A stretch of DNA of 64,000 bases from Nitrospinaceae bacterium (GTDB taxonomy: Bacteria > Nitrospinota > Nitrospinia > Nitrospinales > VA-1): the NCBI GenBank assembly GCA_021604505.1, contig BQJC01000001.1, positions 682,001-746,000 on the forward strand. Direction: 5' to 3'. Below are positions 50,043 to 58,984 of the stretch, piece after piece. Position 1 is the stretch's first letter; every line of letters starts with the position of its first letter. A program made the translations under genes and the position numbers. Below the pieces are notes generated by a model. It was not told where the DNA came from. It ran no database searches and saw nothing but the letters and a program-made list of their open reading frames with translations.

Positions 50043-50963
50043 CTATCGTTTGGTGGGGTTGATTTGATGCACGATCAGCCAGTAGGCAATGGCCAGACAA
50101 AGCACCAGCGCTCCATACAGCACGACATCCATCGTTTGCGCGGGAGAAAGCGAGAGGATCAGTATTTTCCGAATGAGTGCGGCAATGGCCAGTGCGATGA
50201 AAGCTTCCAGGGCAAATTTTCCGCCGCGCAGGTGCTTCATTTCTTCATGGATCAATTCGATAGCCGCCCACAGAATCAGAAGACTGCCGAGGATGGTCAA
50301 AATTCCTTTTTCAATTTCTTCCTTTCCCGAGAAAAGCAGGTAGACGTCGTAACCGAACAGCCCAATGGCAAAAAACGCCACCATCACCAACGCGATGGCC
50401 AGCAGATAATTAAAATAGGAACTGGTTTTTTTCAAGACGCCCAACAAGGTCTTTTCAACGTTGGAGAGGGAAAGGAAGCGGCTCATCTCTCCTTCTCGAT
50501 AGGAACTGGTCAGCACATCGAGGTTGATATCGAGAACCCTTTCAATGGCCTTGAAGCGGTCCGTCAAATCCGCTTCGTTGTTGAATTGCTTTTTGACGCG
50601 GCCCAGGATAAAAACCCGGACATAATTAAACGCCGCATTGACATAATGGGTGGGAAGACCGAGTTTGACGTGGATTTCTCCGATTTTGTATAGCTTCATG
50701 AAATACGAGATATCATAAGAGCCCCCGAAAAGATCCAGGTACCATTGACGAATTTTCTTCCGGTGCCGCGCGAGGATCGTCTCGTCTTTTAAGAATTCCG
50801 CTGTTTTCCCAAACCCCCAGATAAATTCATAAAACCCCTTCAGGAATTCATCCGCCGCCGATTCCAATTGCGGTTTCATTTGTAAAAGCAGGGCTTCATC
50901 ATCCCTGGTGAAGCGGTAGTGCGCTTTTAAAGTTAGAAAATCTTTTTGTAATTCGATGTCCAT
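50043..50963 (-). CDS. Protoglobin fused to a PsiE-type membrane domain
   Basis: 306 residues. Residues 1-165 fit the sensor-globin (protoglobin) fold of globin-coupled sensors: Tyr16-Arg-Phe-Thr near the start and Ile-Gly-Glu-Ile-His98-Val-Lys-Leu-Gly-Leu-Pro, where His98 is the expected haem ligand. Residues ~183-300 form about four membrane helices with a conserved Ile-His-Glu-Glu-Met-Lys-His pattern between helices, as in PsiE (phosphate-starvation-inducible E). The globin would lie in the cytoplasm and sense O2, NO or redox state. It is coupled to the upstream gene by a TGATG overlap. PsiE itself has no proven function. Confidence 0.82.
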   Translation of the reverse strand: MDIELQKDFLTLKAHYRFTRDDEALLLQMKPQLESAADEFLKGFYEFIWGFGKTAEFLKDETILARHRKKIRQWYLDLFGGSYDISYFMKLYKIGEIHVKLGLPTHYVNAAFNYVRVFILGRVKKQFNNEADLTDRFKAIERVLDINLDVLTSSYREGEMSRFLSLSNVEKTLLGVLKKTSSYFNYLLAIALVMVAFFAIGLFGYDVYLLFSGKEEIEKGILTILGSLLILWAAIELIHEEMKHLRGGKFALEAFIALAIAALIRKILILSLSPAQTMDVVLYGALVLCLAIAYWLIVHQINPTKR

Positions 50964-51637
50964 CAGGTTAATTTTTGCGTGGGAAATTCGGGGAACACCT
51001 GGCCCGCTTCCAGCAGCACCCAGCTTTCTGAGGTGTCGCCGAGCACCAGTTCCAGAGAGTCGTTCAGTTTGATAAGCGGAAGGATTTTTTCAGGCAACCG
51101 CAAACGCACGGTTTCGTTTTCCCTGCGCCCTTTAAGAGTTACAATTTCATTGTCAATTTTTATTACGGAGAAAACATCGTTGACCGTGTTTACGATATCC
51201 GGATGTTGCTCCAGAATGCGTCCCGATTCGTGGTCGAGAAGGTGACTGAGTTGCAGGCAACGCTCCTGCATGGCGCACAAATCCTTGATCAAATCCATCA
51301 GGTTGAGATGCGAGAAGCCATGTTTGATGCCCTTTTTGTCCATCCATTTGAAAAACGAATACAGGTCAAACAGAACCGCGTTCATTTCACTTTTTTCGGA
51401 CACAGAACTGAACGGCAAAAACGCCACCACAAAATAACTGAGGTGAGATCCATCGATTTCCGTTGGGGAAGCGGTCACCCAGGGTTTTTCTTCCTCACCT
51501 TCATGCGACAGTTCCGCTTCCAACAGGGCGGTGTGAAACAATGAAAGACTGTGGCCCAGCTCCGGCGTCAGAGTGGATGGATCGCCTTTCACTCCGGTTT
51601 CGACCGCATATTCCCGCATCAATTCGTAAAGTCCCAT
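50963..51637 (-). CDS. Unknown cytoplasmic protein coupled to the globin-PsiE gene
   Basis: 224 residues from the ATG at 51637. The frame is open back to 51775, but that would overlap the preceding aminotransferase gene by more than 100 bases. It is mixed alpha/beta with a helical centre (about 80-150, with several Cys/His) and a beta-rich end (about 165-224) that carries Val-Arg-Leu-Arg-Leu-Pro-Glu-Lys. No signal peptide and no family that I recognise. The stop overlaps the start of the globin-PsiE gene. The position between a PhnW-like enzyme and a haem sensor suggests a shared regulon only. Confidence 0.72.
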   Translation of the reverse strand: MGLYELMREYAVETGVKGDPSTLTPELGHSLSLFHTALLEAELSHEGEEEKPWVTASPTEIDGSHLSYFVVAFLPFSSVSEKSEMNAVLFDLYSFFKWMDKKGIKHGFSHLNLMDLIKDLCAMQERCLQLSHLLDHESGRILEQHPDIVNTVNDVFSVIKIDNEIVTLKGRRENETVRLRLPEKILPLIKLNDSLELVLGDTSESWVLLEAGQVFPEFPTQKLT

Positions 51638-51650
51638 GGTTCTCAGTGCC

Positions 51651-52772
51651 TCATCGAATTTTAGCGGAGCAACATTCCTTGAGAATGCGCAGGCAGGTTT
51701 CGATGTCTTCAGTTTTGAGGTCGCCCATATTGGCGATGCGAAATATTTTGTTTGCGAGATTGCCTTGTCCGGCATAGATCACGAATCCATTGCTTTTGAG
51801 CCGGTCATGCAGATCGGAATAACCGATGCCATCGGGCAGGCGAAGGGCTGTGAGGCAGTTGGACCGCGACTCCTCAGGAATCAGAAACTCCAGCCCCATC
51901 TCGGAGAAACCTTGACGAAACAAACCGGCGGCTTGTTTGTAGCGCTGAATCCTTCCGGCGACCGTTTCCTCCATCAATTCGTCGAGCGCTTCATCCAGCG
52001 CGTAATGGATTTGCACCGCCGGGGTGAACAACATATCGCCGGCCTCCTGCGCCCCGTGATGTTTCAGCAGATTAAAATAGAGCGACCGGTCCGGAATATA
52101 ATTGAGGCGGCAAAGATCTTTCTTGCGAAACAACACAAAGGCCACGCCGGGCAGACCCTGAATGCATTTGTTGGCCGTTCCAATGGCAAAATCGATCGAG
52201 CAGGTTTTGAAGTCCAACTCATCCCCCGCTAAAGAGCTGATGCAATCGGTCAGGAATTTTTTTCCGTACTCGCGGGCCAGTTGACTGATGGGTTGGATCG
52301 GGTTGAGCAGGCCGGTCGTGGTCTCATGATGCACCAGAGCGACCACTTCAATCTCACCATGTTGCTTCAATGCCTGTTCAACATCCTCCATACGCGGCGG
52401 TTCCCCCCAGCCATAGGTCAACAGATGTTTTGGGAATTGGTAGATATCCGCTATTTTCGAGATGCGCTCTCCATACACGCCGTTCTCTATAATCAGAATC
52501 GATTTTCCCGGACTCAGGCAGGAGGACACGCCCATCTCCAACGCCGCCGTTCCGGAACCGGAAATGAGGACGGGAGTGTATTCGTTTTCGATGTCAAAAA
52601 CTTTCAGCAGTTTTTTCCGGATCGAGCCCATGAGATCGGCAAACTCGACTTCCCGGTGGCACAGATCGCCCCTCAGCAAGGCATCCCGCACCCTTGGGGT
52701 CACATTGACCGGGCCGGGGTTTAAGAGAACGTGTGGTTTCAAGGGATTCATTTTATATGGTTTAGAAATCAT
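51651..52772 (-). CDS. Class V aminotransferase, 2-aminoethylphosphonate-pyruvate (PhnW)-like
   Basis: A 373-residue PLP enzyme of fold type I. It opens with the family's Leu-Leu-Asn-Pro-Gly-Pro-Val and Asp-Leu-Cys-His-Arg-Glu, as in PhnW. His-His-Glu-Thr-Thr-Thr-Gly-Leu-Leu-Asn-Pro and Thr-Asp-Cys-Ile-Ser-Ser-Leu-Ala-Gly contribute to the PLP site. Ala-Asn-Lys-Cys-Ile-Gln-Gly carries the Schiff-base lysine. PhnW converts 2-aminoethylphosphonate to phosphonoacetaldehyde. Related class V members are serine- or alanine-glyoxylate aminotransferases, so the substrate is not certain. No phosphonate transporter or phnX is nearby. The gene leads a three-gene minus-strand set. Confidence 0.82.
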   Translation of the reverse strand: MISKPYKMNPLKPHVLLNPGPVNVTPRVRDALLRGDLCHREVEFADLMGSIRKKLLKVFDIENEYTPVLISGSGTAALEMGVSSCLSPGKSILIIENGVYGERISKIADIYQFPKHLLTYGWGEPPRMEDVEQALKQHGEIEVVALVHHETTTGLLNPIQPISQLAREYGKKFLTDCISSLAGDELDFKTCSIDFAIGTANKCIQGLPGVAFVLFRKKDLCRLNYIPDRSLYFNLLKHHGAQEAGDMLFTPAVQIHYALDEALDELMEETVAGRIQRYKQAAGLFRQGFSEMGLEFLIPEESRSNCLTALRLPDGIGYSDLHDRLKSNGFVIYAGQGNLANKIFRIANMGDLKTEDIETCLRILKECCSAKIR

Positions 52773-53068
52773 TTTCGGCTAACGCGTGCAAAATCAGTCT
52801 AACCTACAGGATGAGAGTTAAGCAAAAATTATTCCGGGCCTGGCGGCAGGCCAGGCTGAACCGGGACTCAATAATGACGTTCGATCGGTTTCCGGGTGGC
52901 AGAATTCCATTGCGTAAAATCATCCACTCCGGCATTTGCTTCCAGAGAATCTTGCGGCGAGTGAGCGGAGGAGAACGGAGCCCACGCTTCTTACCACGCA
53001 GCTAGGCTCAGACTCTATTGCCATGTAACGGAGTTGAAAACAAAGGAAATCCTGTTTAAACTCAAACC

Positions 53069-53833
53069 ATGCGCTATTTTTATTCCATAATCATAAGTCT
53101 GGGTCTCATTGGCGGCGGCTGGTTCATGGCGCCGGAAGTGTCAGCGGACTATTCCGAGCTGACGATTCCCATTGTCAAATACCGCGGCGGGAACTATAAA
53201 CCGAGACCGGAAGCGGTCAGAAGCCTGATGGCTCAATTGGCCCGCAGAACGTCCATCGAGGTCAACCGGGAACCGGTGGAGATCGACCTCACCGACCCTG
53301 ATTTGTACCGATACCCGATCATTTACCTTTCTGGAGATGAATCCTTCGAACCTTTCTCCGAAAAGGAATTGCGGGCATTGCGGCATTACCTCAGCTTTGG
53401 CGGGTTTCTTATGATGGATGACAGCACTTCCAAAATTCATTCAGATTTCGATACCTCGGTCAGGAAAATGATCTCGCGATTGTTTCCTAAAATTCCCTTG
53501 CAGAAAATAAGCCGCGACCATTCCATTTACCGGTCGTTTTATTTGATCAACCGTCCGGCGGGACGCATCATCCTCAATCCGTTTCTTGAGGGAATTTCAG
53601 TGAAGGGCCGCACGGTTCTGGTTTATTCGACCAATGATCTTGGCGGCGCCTGGGCCAGGGATAAATTGGGGCACTGGAACTATGACATCATCGCCGGAGG
53701 AAACAAACAAAGGCAGGGGAGCATCCGGCTGGCGGTCAACATTGTCATGTATTCCCTGACCCTGGACTATAAAAAAGACATGGTGCATCTGCCTATCATT
53801 CTTGAAAGACTGCGAAGATACCACTCAAAGTGA
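53069..53833 (+). CDS. Exported DUF4159 protein
   Basis: 254 residues with an N-terminal signal or anchor (about 3-26). The rest fits DUF4159, a flavodoxin/GATase-like alpha/beta domain: Tyr-Pro-Ile-Ile-Tyr-Leu-Ser-Gly-Asp-Glu (about 76-85) and Gly-Gly-Phe-Leu-Met-Met-Asp-Asp (about 111-118). A Tyr-Asn-Tyr-Asp-type strand follows near the C-terminus. DUF4159 proteins accompany MoxR-DUF58-BatA-type aerotolerance clusters; MoxR and DUF58 genes are not seen here. The stop overlaps the next gene's GTG start by 4 bases. The 296-base gap upstream holds only a GCCTGGC/GCCAGGC hairpin (around 52840-52856). Confidence 0.83.
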   Translation: MRYFYSIIISLGLIGGGWFMAPEVSADYSELTIPIVKYRGGNYKPRPEAVRSLMAQLARRTSIEVNREPVEIDLTDPDLYRYPIIYLSGDESFEPFSEKELRALRHYLSFGGFLMMDDSTSKIHSDFDTSVRKMISRLFPKIPLQKISRDHSIYRSFYLINRPAGRIILNPFLEGISVKGRTVLVYSTNDLGGAWARDKLGHWNYDIIAGGNKQRQGSIRLAVNIVMYSLTLDYKKDMVHLPIILERLRRYHSK

Positions 53834-56133
53834 ATTTCCTCATTGAACTCCTGGGGTCCGGTCCGTCGGAATACAACGAATGGGACATCCAATGGGCTCC
53901 CGAAAATATTGAACTGATCCTCGCTCTTCTTTGCGTGGCGGTTCCTTTGGCGTTGTGGTTTTTTTGGACCAGCCTGTCACGCGTTCCTTCTCGTCTCAAA
54001 AAGGTTTTCCTGTTCAGTTTGCGAATGTTTGTATTTGTTCTCCTTGGGCTGCTTCTTCTAAAACCGCAGTTGGAATTAAAAAAAAGCCATTCCCTAAAAA
54101 ACTCCATCGCCGTTTTGCTCGATGACAGTAAGAGCATGGCCATCAAAACGTTTCCCACCGAAGAGACCAGAATCGACTTGGTGCGAAAAACGGTGGAAGC
54201 GAACCAGGGATATTTTGACGCCTTAAAAAACGACTTCAACGTCGATCTGTTTTTTGTTTCCGATCATATCAAATCTGTATCCGATGCCAATCCAACCACA
54301 GGGTACGAGCCTCGGACCCCGAACACCGATTTTGATCGAGTGTTTACGCAATTAAAAAAGCAGTATGAGAAAAAGCCTTTGAAGGGCGTTTTCCTGTTCA
54401 CCGATGGCGCCGATCTGACCGAGGGAACGGGCGAGGCGTCCAGCGACCTGATGGAACGTCTTGCAGGCATAGACGGTCCGGTTCATACCTTTCAGGCGGG
54501 GACCAATGAATCGTTTAAGGACCTGTCCATCCAGAATCTGGACGCTCCCGATTTTGGATTTGTTCATCAGCCGATCGACCTTTCCGTTTCCCTGTACGCC
54601 TCGTCCATGGGAAATAGAAATATTCCTCTGGTACTTAAAGAAGGAAAGAACATCCTTATTTCAAAAATTGTGGAAATTCGGGAAGACCAGGTTTCCTATG
54701 ATGTGGATCTGGAGTTCACTCCCAAGGATTTGGGAAACCGGATTTACTCCTTGTCGGTTCCCTTGTTTGCAGGCGAGTCCATTGGTTCCAACAACACCCG
54801 GGATTTTCAGGTGAAGGTCATCCGCGACCGCACCCGCGTACTGCATCTCAATGGCCGGCCTTCCTGGGACTCGCGTTTTTTGCGCGAAGTGCTGGTCAAC
54901 AACCCAAAGGTGGATCTGTTGTCTTTTTTCATTCTCAGAACGCTGGGCGACGACGTGGCCGCCCCCACCTCGGAACTCAGTCTGATTCCTTTTCCTTCCA
55001 ACCTGTTGTTCAGCGATTATCTCAATTCGTTCGATCTGGTCATTTTTCAGAATTTTCGGTTCGAGTCGTTCATCGACAAAAACCTGCTCAATAACATCAA
55101 AAACTACGTCATGCAGGGAGGGGCGTTTTTAATGATTGGCGGGGAACTGTCCTTTCAGGGAGGCGGTTATGAACGAACTCCCATTGAGGATATATTGCCG
55201 GTCAACATGCAACGCAGCGGCAAACAATATTTGAACGAAGAGTTTCGTCCCGTACTGGAAAGAAATCTGCTTCAACACCCGATCTTACGCCTGGAAAGAA
55301 AGGCGGAGTTCAACGAAAAGACCTGGCAATCCCTTCCTCCGTTAAACGGTCTCAATCTGGGTCTCGTGCCCAAACCCGGCGCCTACGTTTTAGCGGGAGC
55401 TGAAAAAGCCGACGGCAAGACGTTACGCCCGGTTCTGGTTGCCACCCAAATAGGAAAAGGCCGAACCGCCGTACTCGCGACCGATTCGTCATGGAATTGG
55501 GATTTCCGCAGAGTGGGGGAGGGAGGCAGTGGCAGGTATTATCAAAGGTTCTGGAACAACATGATCGCCTGGATCACCGACGCCCCTGAGACGCGCCTCT
55601 TAAAGCTGGAAACAGATAAGGAAAGATACCAGGAGGGTGAAGAGGTTCTCATCAAGTTCAATATCCTGAAGGAAGACTACACTCCCTCTGCCGGAGAAAA
55701 GGTGAAACTGACCATCGTCAAGGGCACCGGGGAACGCGAAAACCAAACATTGGAATCGGATCAAAACGGTGACGGCGGTTTTCAGTTTCTTCCTGAGCTT
55801 GAGGGATTTTATTCCGTCGAAGCGGAAGTGGACCGCAAAAAAAAGAAGATTTCCGACGCCGTAAGCTTCGGTGTTTTCGGAGAATCCGCGGAGTTCGACA
55901 AGCCCCTGGTCAACGATGCCCTGTTGAAGAAAATTGCCGCGGTGACTGGCGGTCAATACGTGGTGCTGAACGAAACCCGGGATCTGAAGGATTTTAAGTT
56001 TGAGAATCCTGAAGTCCTGGTGCAAACGAAAAGAAAAACCTATTCCTTGTGGGACAACTGGTGGTCCTACGGACTTCTGGTTGGATTTCTCATGATTGAC
56101 TGGTGGACTCGCAGGAAATCCGGTTTGAGTTAG
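53830..56133 (+). CDS. Membrane VWA-domain protein (BatA/B-like, with GATase1-like domain)
   Basis: 767 residues from a GTG start. Two membrane helices (about 28-50 and 60-80) precede a VWA domain with MIDAS motif Asp-Asp-Ser-Lys-Ser (about 96-100) and Phe-Thr-Asp-Gly-Ala-Asp. A class I glutamine-amidotransferase-like region (about 400-570) with Gly-Gly-Ala-Phe-Leu-Met-Ile-Gly-Gly but no evident catalytic Cys follows. Then come a beta-sandwich and a final membrane helix (about 745-760). Such proteins act with DUF4159 and MoxR partners in envelope complexes linked to stress tolerance. Overlap with the DUF4159 gene by 4 bases shows co-translation. Confidence 0.85.
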   Translation: MNFLIELLGSGPSEYNEWDIQWAPENIELILALLCVAVPLALWFFWTSLSRVPSRLKKVFLFSLRMFVFVLLGLLLLKPQLELKKSHSLKNSIAVLLDDSKSMAIKTFPTEETRIDLVRKTVEANQGYFDALKNDFNVDLFFVSDHIKSVSDANPTTGYEPRTPNTDFDRVFTQLKKQYEKKPLKGVFLFTDGADLTEGTGEASSDLMERLAGIDGPVHTFQAGTNESFKDLSIQNLDAPDFGFVHQPIDLSVSLYASSMGNRNIPLVLKEGKNILISKIVEIREDQVSYDVDLEFTPKDLGNRIYSLSVPLFAGESIGSNNTRDFQVKVIRDRTRVLHLNGRPSWDSRFLREVLVNNPKVDLLSFFILRTLGDDVAAPTSELSLIPFPSNLLFSDYLNSFDLVIFQNFRFESFIDKNLLNNIKNYVMQGGAFLMIGGELSFQGGGYERTPIEDILPVNMQRSGKQYLNEEFRPVLERNLLQHPILRLERKAEFNEKTWQSLPPLNGLNLGLVPKPGAYVLAGAEKADGKTLRPVLVATQIGKGRTAVLATDSSWNWDFRRVGEGGSGRYYQRFWNNMIAWITDAPETRLLKLETDKERYQEGEEVLIKFNILKEDYTPSAGEKVKLTIVKGTGERENQTLESDQNGDGGFQFLPELEGFYSVEAEVDRKKKKISDAVSFGVFGESAEFDKPLVNDALLKKIAAVTGGQYVVLNETRDLKDFKFENPEVLVQTKRKTYSLWDNWWSYGLLVGFLMIDWWTRRKSGLS

Positions 56134-56275
56134 CGTCTCAACAGTGAAGCGTTCGAGAACCATAAAGTTCATTGTGCTGAAAATGGATTTCAGGTAAGAT
56201 CAACCCCCTGAACGGGTTTTGATCAAATTCCTTCCTGTTAGACCTAATGGGCATCAGCCGAAAATAAAGGAGAAA

Positions 56276-57613
56276 ATGCAAAAACCATCAAAGAGCACGC
56301 CGAATTTTAAACGGTGGGTGCGGGACCGCATCATGTTTCTTGCCCTGACCATCTTTTTGATCGGCGGATCAGCTTATATTGCCGCTGATCATTTTATCCC
56401 GCACGATAATGTCTGGCTGCATCCGGTCAAAGAATTTTCTCTGCTGATCGCTTTGATCGGAATCGTATCCTTCGGTTATGAAGTGTTTTTGCGGGAACTG
56501 ACCTTTAGAGAATACAAGGATGCGCTGGAGGAAATTTTGAATCCAGATGCCGTCCGGTTGGGAATTCAAGCCATTTACAAGGACCGTTCGGAACTGGGGC
56601 AGGCGGTGTCGTTTGAGAGCCTGTTTAAAAAGGTCAATCACGAGATATTCATCGGCGGAACTTCATTGCTGTCGATTTCAACCGCCAGCAGGGAGTTGCT
56701 AAAGGAAAAGGTTTTAAACGGCATCAACGTCAAATTATTGCTCATGGACCCCAATTCTCCTGTCGTGGAGCTAATTATCAAGCAAGGCGGAGGAAAACAC
56801 ACCTTTCTCAACGAAATTAGAACATCGCTTCTGCTTTTGCAAAAGGTGGCGGATGAAATCGAAGAAATTTCAGGATCATCTGGCAATGGAAAGCTGACCG
56901 TCCATACTTACGACACCATTCCTTCCCATTCATTTATTTCTGTGGATTCCGATGGCTCCAGCGGAGTCATCATTGCCGACATCGGTCCCTATCTTGGGCG
57001 TTCGACACCGCGGCCCAGCATGATCGTCGTCAACAAAAGAAACGGCATGTTCCACTATTGGAAGCTTATGAACGAATTGATGTGGGAAAACAGCAAGCCT
57101 GTGAATTTGAAACCTGCCAAACCGCTGGCTTTAAAAACCAGAACTCTGGTTCTCACCAGTGGGCGGGAAACTGAATTCTATGACACGCAAACAGAAAGCT
57201 GGCGCCCGGCCTCCATTTGTCAGATGGATTCCAATTGGCTGGGTATCAAAGGAAGTCAATGGGTGTGGATACGGGAGTCCGTTACCGTCGAAGAAGCGAA
57301 AACCGGCAGTCAAAACAGGTTTCGGGTGAAATTAAGCGTTCCCCGCCAGAAGGTGGAGTCCCTGGTGCGGGCGGAACTGCTTCTTCGATCCGATGATGCC
57401 TGCCACATCACCGTGAATGATGTCGGGTTAAAACAGGAATATGGCGGGTCGGATTATCCGGACCCGTTTGTTATCGATATCGATAAATATATCAAGGACG
57501 GCGAGAATACGGTCTCCTTCGAACTCATTTCCTTCGCAAAACCCGATGCGGAAACCCCTGAAGACAACCGCACCGGCCTCATCTATCGTCTCCACATCGA
57601 ATACCGGGACTAA
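56276..57613 (+). CDS. Membrane protein with a degenerate PLD-like domain and C-terminal beta-sandwich
   Basis: 445 residues. The frame is open from 56219 but AAAGGAG directly precedes the ATG at 56276. Two membrane helices (about 17-37 and 52-72) are followed by a phospholipase-D-like region (about 115-285). This region has Ile-Phe-Ile-Gly-Gly-Thr-Ser, Val-Lys-Leu-Leu-Leu-Met-Asp-Pro-Asn and a Ser-His-Ser-Phe-Ile-Ser-Val-Asp in place of an HKD motif, as in catalytically inactive DUF5919-like proteins. A C-terminal beta-sandwich (about 330-445) resembles a carbohydrate-binding module. Function unknown. It may be co-transcribed with the VWA gene 142 bases upstream. Confidence 0.7.
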   Translation: MQKPSKSTPNFKRWVRDRIMFLALTIFLIGGSAYIAADHFIPHDNVWLHPVKEFSLLIALIGIVSFGYEVFLRELTFREYKDALEEILNPDAVRLGIQAIYKDRSELGQAVSFESLFKKVNHEIFIGGTSLLSISTASRELLKEKVLNGINVKLLLMDPNSPVVELIIKQGGGKHTFLNEIRTSLLLLQKVADEIEEISGSSGNGKLTVHTYDTIPSHSFISVDSDGSSGVIIADIGPYLGRSTPRPSMIVVNKRNGMFHYWKLMNELMWENSKPVNLKPAKPLALKTRTLVLTSGRETEFYDTQTESWRPASICQMDSNWLGIKGSQWVWIRESVTVEEAKTGSQNRFRVKLSVPRQKVESLVRAELLLRSDDACHITVNDVGLKQEYGGSDYPDPFVIDIDKYIKDGENTVSFELISFAKPDAETPEDNRTGLIYRLHIEYRD

Positions 57614-57826
57614 TAACCGGATTCATTGTCAAGCCTCGACCTGTTTGTGTTTCTGCTTTTTATGGTAGCGGCTGCGAAGTCAGATTGTCCTTTTTGAGTG
57701 ATGATTTCCCCCTTCCCGGATTCTAACCGGAACCCGCGCCAACCCCTTAAAAGTAATGGAAAAGAATGCGATTTCTGCGACTCAAGCCTTTTGTTTTGCG
57801 TGGCTTTCTTCTTGCAAAATCGCTTA

Positions 57827-57854
57827 TTGACAGGGGGGGCGAGGCTGATATAAT
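57827..57854 (+). promoter_or_regulatory. Strong sigma-70 promoter of the nuo operon
   Basis: Consensus TTGACA (57827-57832), a 16-base spacer and consensus TATAAT (57849-57854). Transcription would start near 57861, giving a leader of about 195 bases before nuoA. The leader has no riboswitch or terminator I recognise. The part of the gap before the promoter (57614-57826) holds nothing I can support. Confidence 0.85.
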
Positions 57855-58055
57855 CCCGTGTCCAATCACTTTATGTCATTCTGTGAATGGGATAGTGCTA
57901 ACATAAACCGATGTTATTTATTGCCATACATCTGTCCTTCACATTAGATTTTGGCGCTTAATCCGCATTTGGATAAACCGGGGGAAAGAGTTTCCAGCAG
58001 GAGACGTTTTTCCCAATATGGATTCTTCTAATTTTGGATTGAAGGAAATTTATAA

Positions 58056-58409
58056 ATGACGGAATACTTTTTCATTGCTGTATTTGCGGTTGTCGCACTG
58101 GTAGTGATCGGAGCCCTTTTGGCGCTGTCTACGATTCTCGGTCCGAGGAACCCAACTCCCCAAAAATTAATTCCTTACGAGTGTGGTATAATTCCGCGCG
58201 AAGAAGCGAAAGGCAGGTTCCCTGTCCGTTTTGCAACCATCGCCATGCTCTTTATCATCTTTGATATCGAGGTGGTCTTCATGTACCCCTGGGCGGTGGC
58301 CCTCGATCAGCTCCAGCTGTTTGGGTTGATAGAAATGGCGGTTTTCATTGCCATTTTAGGAGTGGCTTACATCTATATCTGGGGTCGAGGAGGTTTGGAA
58401 TGGGATTGA
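58056..58409 (+). CDS. nuoA: NADH-quinone oxidoreductase subunit A
   Basis: 117 residues with three membrane helices (about 5-28, 62-82 and 88-110). The family signature Pro-Tyr-Glu-Cys-Gly near residue 47 and Phe-Asp-Ile-Glu-Val-Val-Phe near 70-76 are present. NuoA is a small membrane subunit near the quinone site of complex I. GAAGG lies upstream of the ATG. It overlaps nuoB by 10 bases and opens the nuoABCDEFG operon. Confidence 0.97.
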   Translation: MTEYFFIAVFAVVALVVIGALLALSTILGPRNPTPQKLIPYECGIIPREEAKGRFPVRFATIAMLFIIFDIEVVFMYPWAVALDQLQLFGLIEMAVFIAILGVAYIYIWGRGGLEWD

Positions 58410-58984
58410 TTGATTCTGCGGTCGATGCGTTTGAGACCGAAGTAAACAATATTAAGTTGAATGTTAAAGATGCCGTGGAGTCGCTCGATTATGATTATGC
58501 GGGAGCGGTTTACGACAGCATTTTGACCACCAAGCTGGGCAAGGTGGTGGGTTGGGCGCAGAAAAACGCCCTTTGGCCTGCAACGTTTGGCCTAGCCTGT
58601 TGCGCCATAGAGATGATGGCCATGGCCAATTCCCGGTGGGACGCGGCCCGGTTCGGAGCGGAAGTGTTTCGCGCGTCACCGAGACAAGCGGATCTGATGA
58701 TCGTCTCCGGTCGGGTTTCTCAAAAGATGGCTCCTGTTCTCAAGCAGATTTACGACCAGATGCCCGAGCCCAAATGGGTGATCTCGATGGGAGCCTGCGC
58801 TTCCTGCGGCGGCGTTTTCAACAATTATTCCATCGTCCAGGGCGTCGATCGCGTGGTCCCGGTGGATGTTTATGTTCCCGGCTGTCCTCCCGGTCCCGAG
58901 GCTTTGCTGTACGGCATCATCAAGCTCCAGGAGAAAATCATGCAGGAAGCGGGCACGGATCAAGCGAAAAAGAGGATGGCATGA
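58400..58984 (+). CDS. nuoB: NADH-quinone oxidoreductase subunit B
   Basis: 194 residues. NuoB carries cluster N2, the last iron-sulfur centre before quinone. The Cys67-Cys68 pair (Ala-Cys-Cys-Ala-Ile-Glu), the Gly-Ala-Cys-Ala-Ser-Cys-Gly motif and the later Val-Pro-Gly-Cys-Pro-Pro-Gly-Pro supply the ligands. The N-terminal ~45 residues are a longer charged extension than usual. It overlaps nuoA and nuoC (ATGA). Confidence 0.97.
   Translation: MGLIDSAVDAFETEVNNIKLNVKDAVESLDYDYAGAVYDSILTTKLGKVVGWAQKNALWPATFGLACCAIEMMAMANSRWDAARFGAEVFRASPRQADLMIVSGRVSQKMAPVLKQIYDQMPEPKWVISMGACASCGGVFNNYSIVQGVDRVVPVDVYVPGCPPGPEALLYGIIKLQEKIMQEAGTDQAKKRMA

Noticed and set aside
52811-53005. A 64-codon plus-strand open frame before the DUF4159 gene
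   Set aside because: It has no ribosome-binding site or domain, and part of it is a hairpin-forming palindrome.
58552-58980. An N-terminal extension of nuoC in the same frame
   Set aside because: It lies wholly inside nuoB, and the ATGA overlap at 58981 gives the standard NuoC length.
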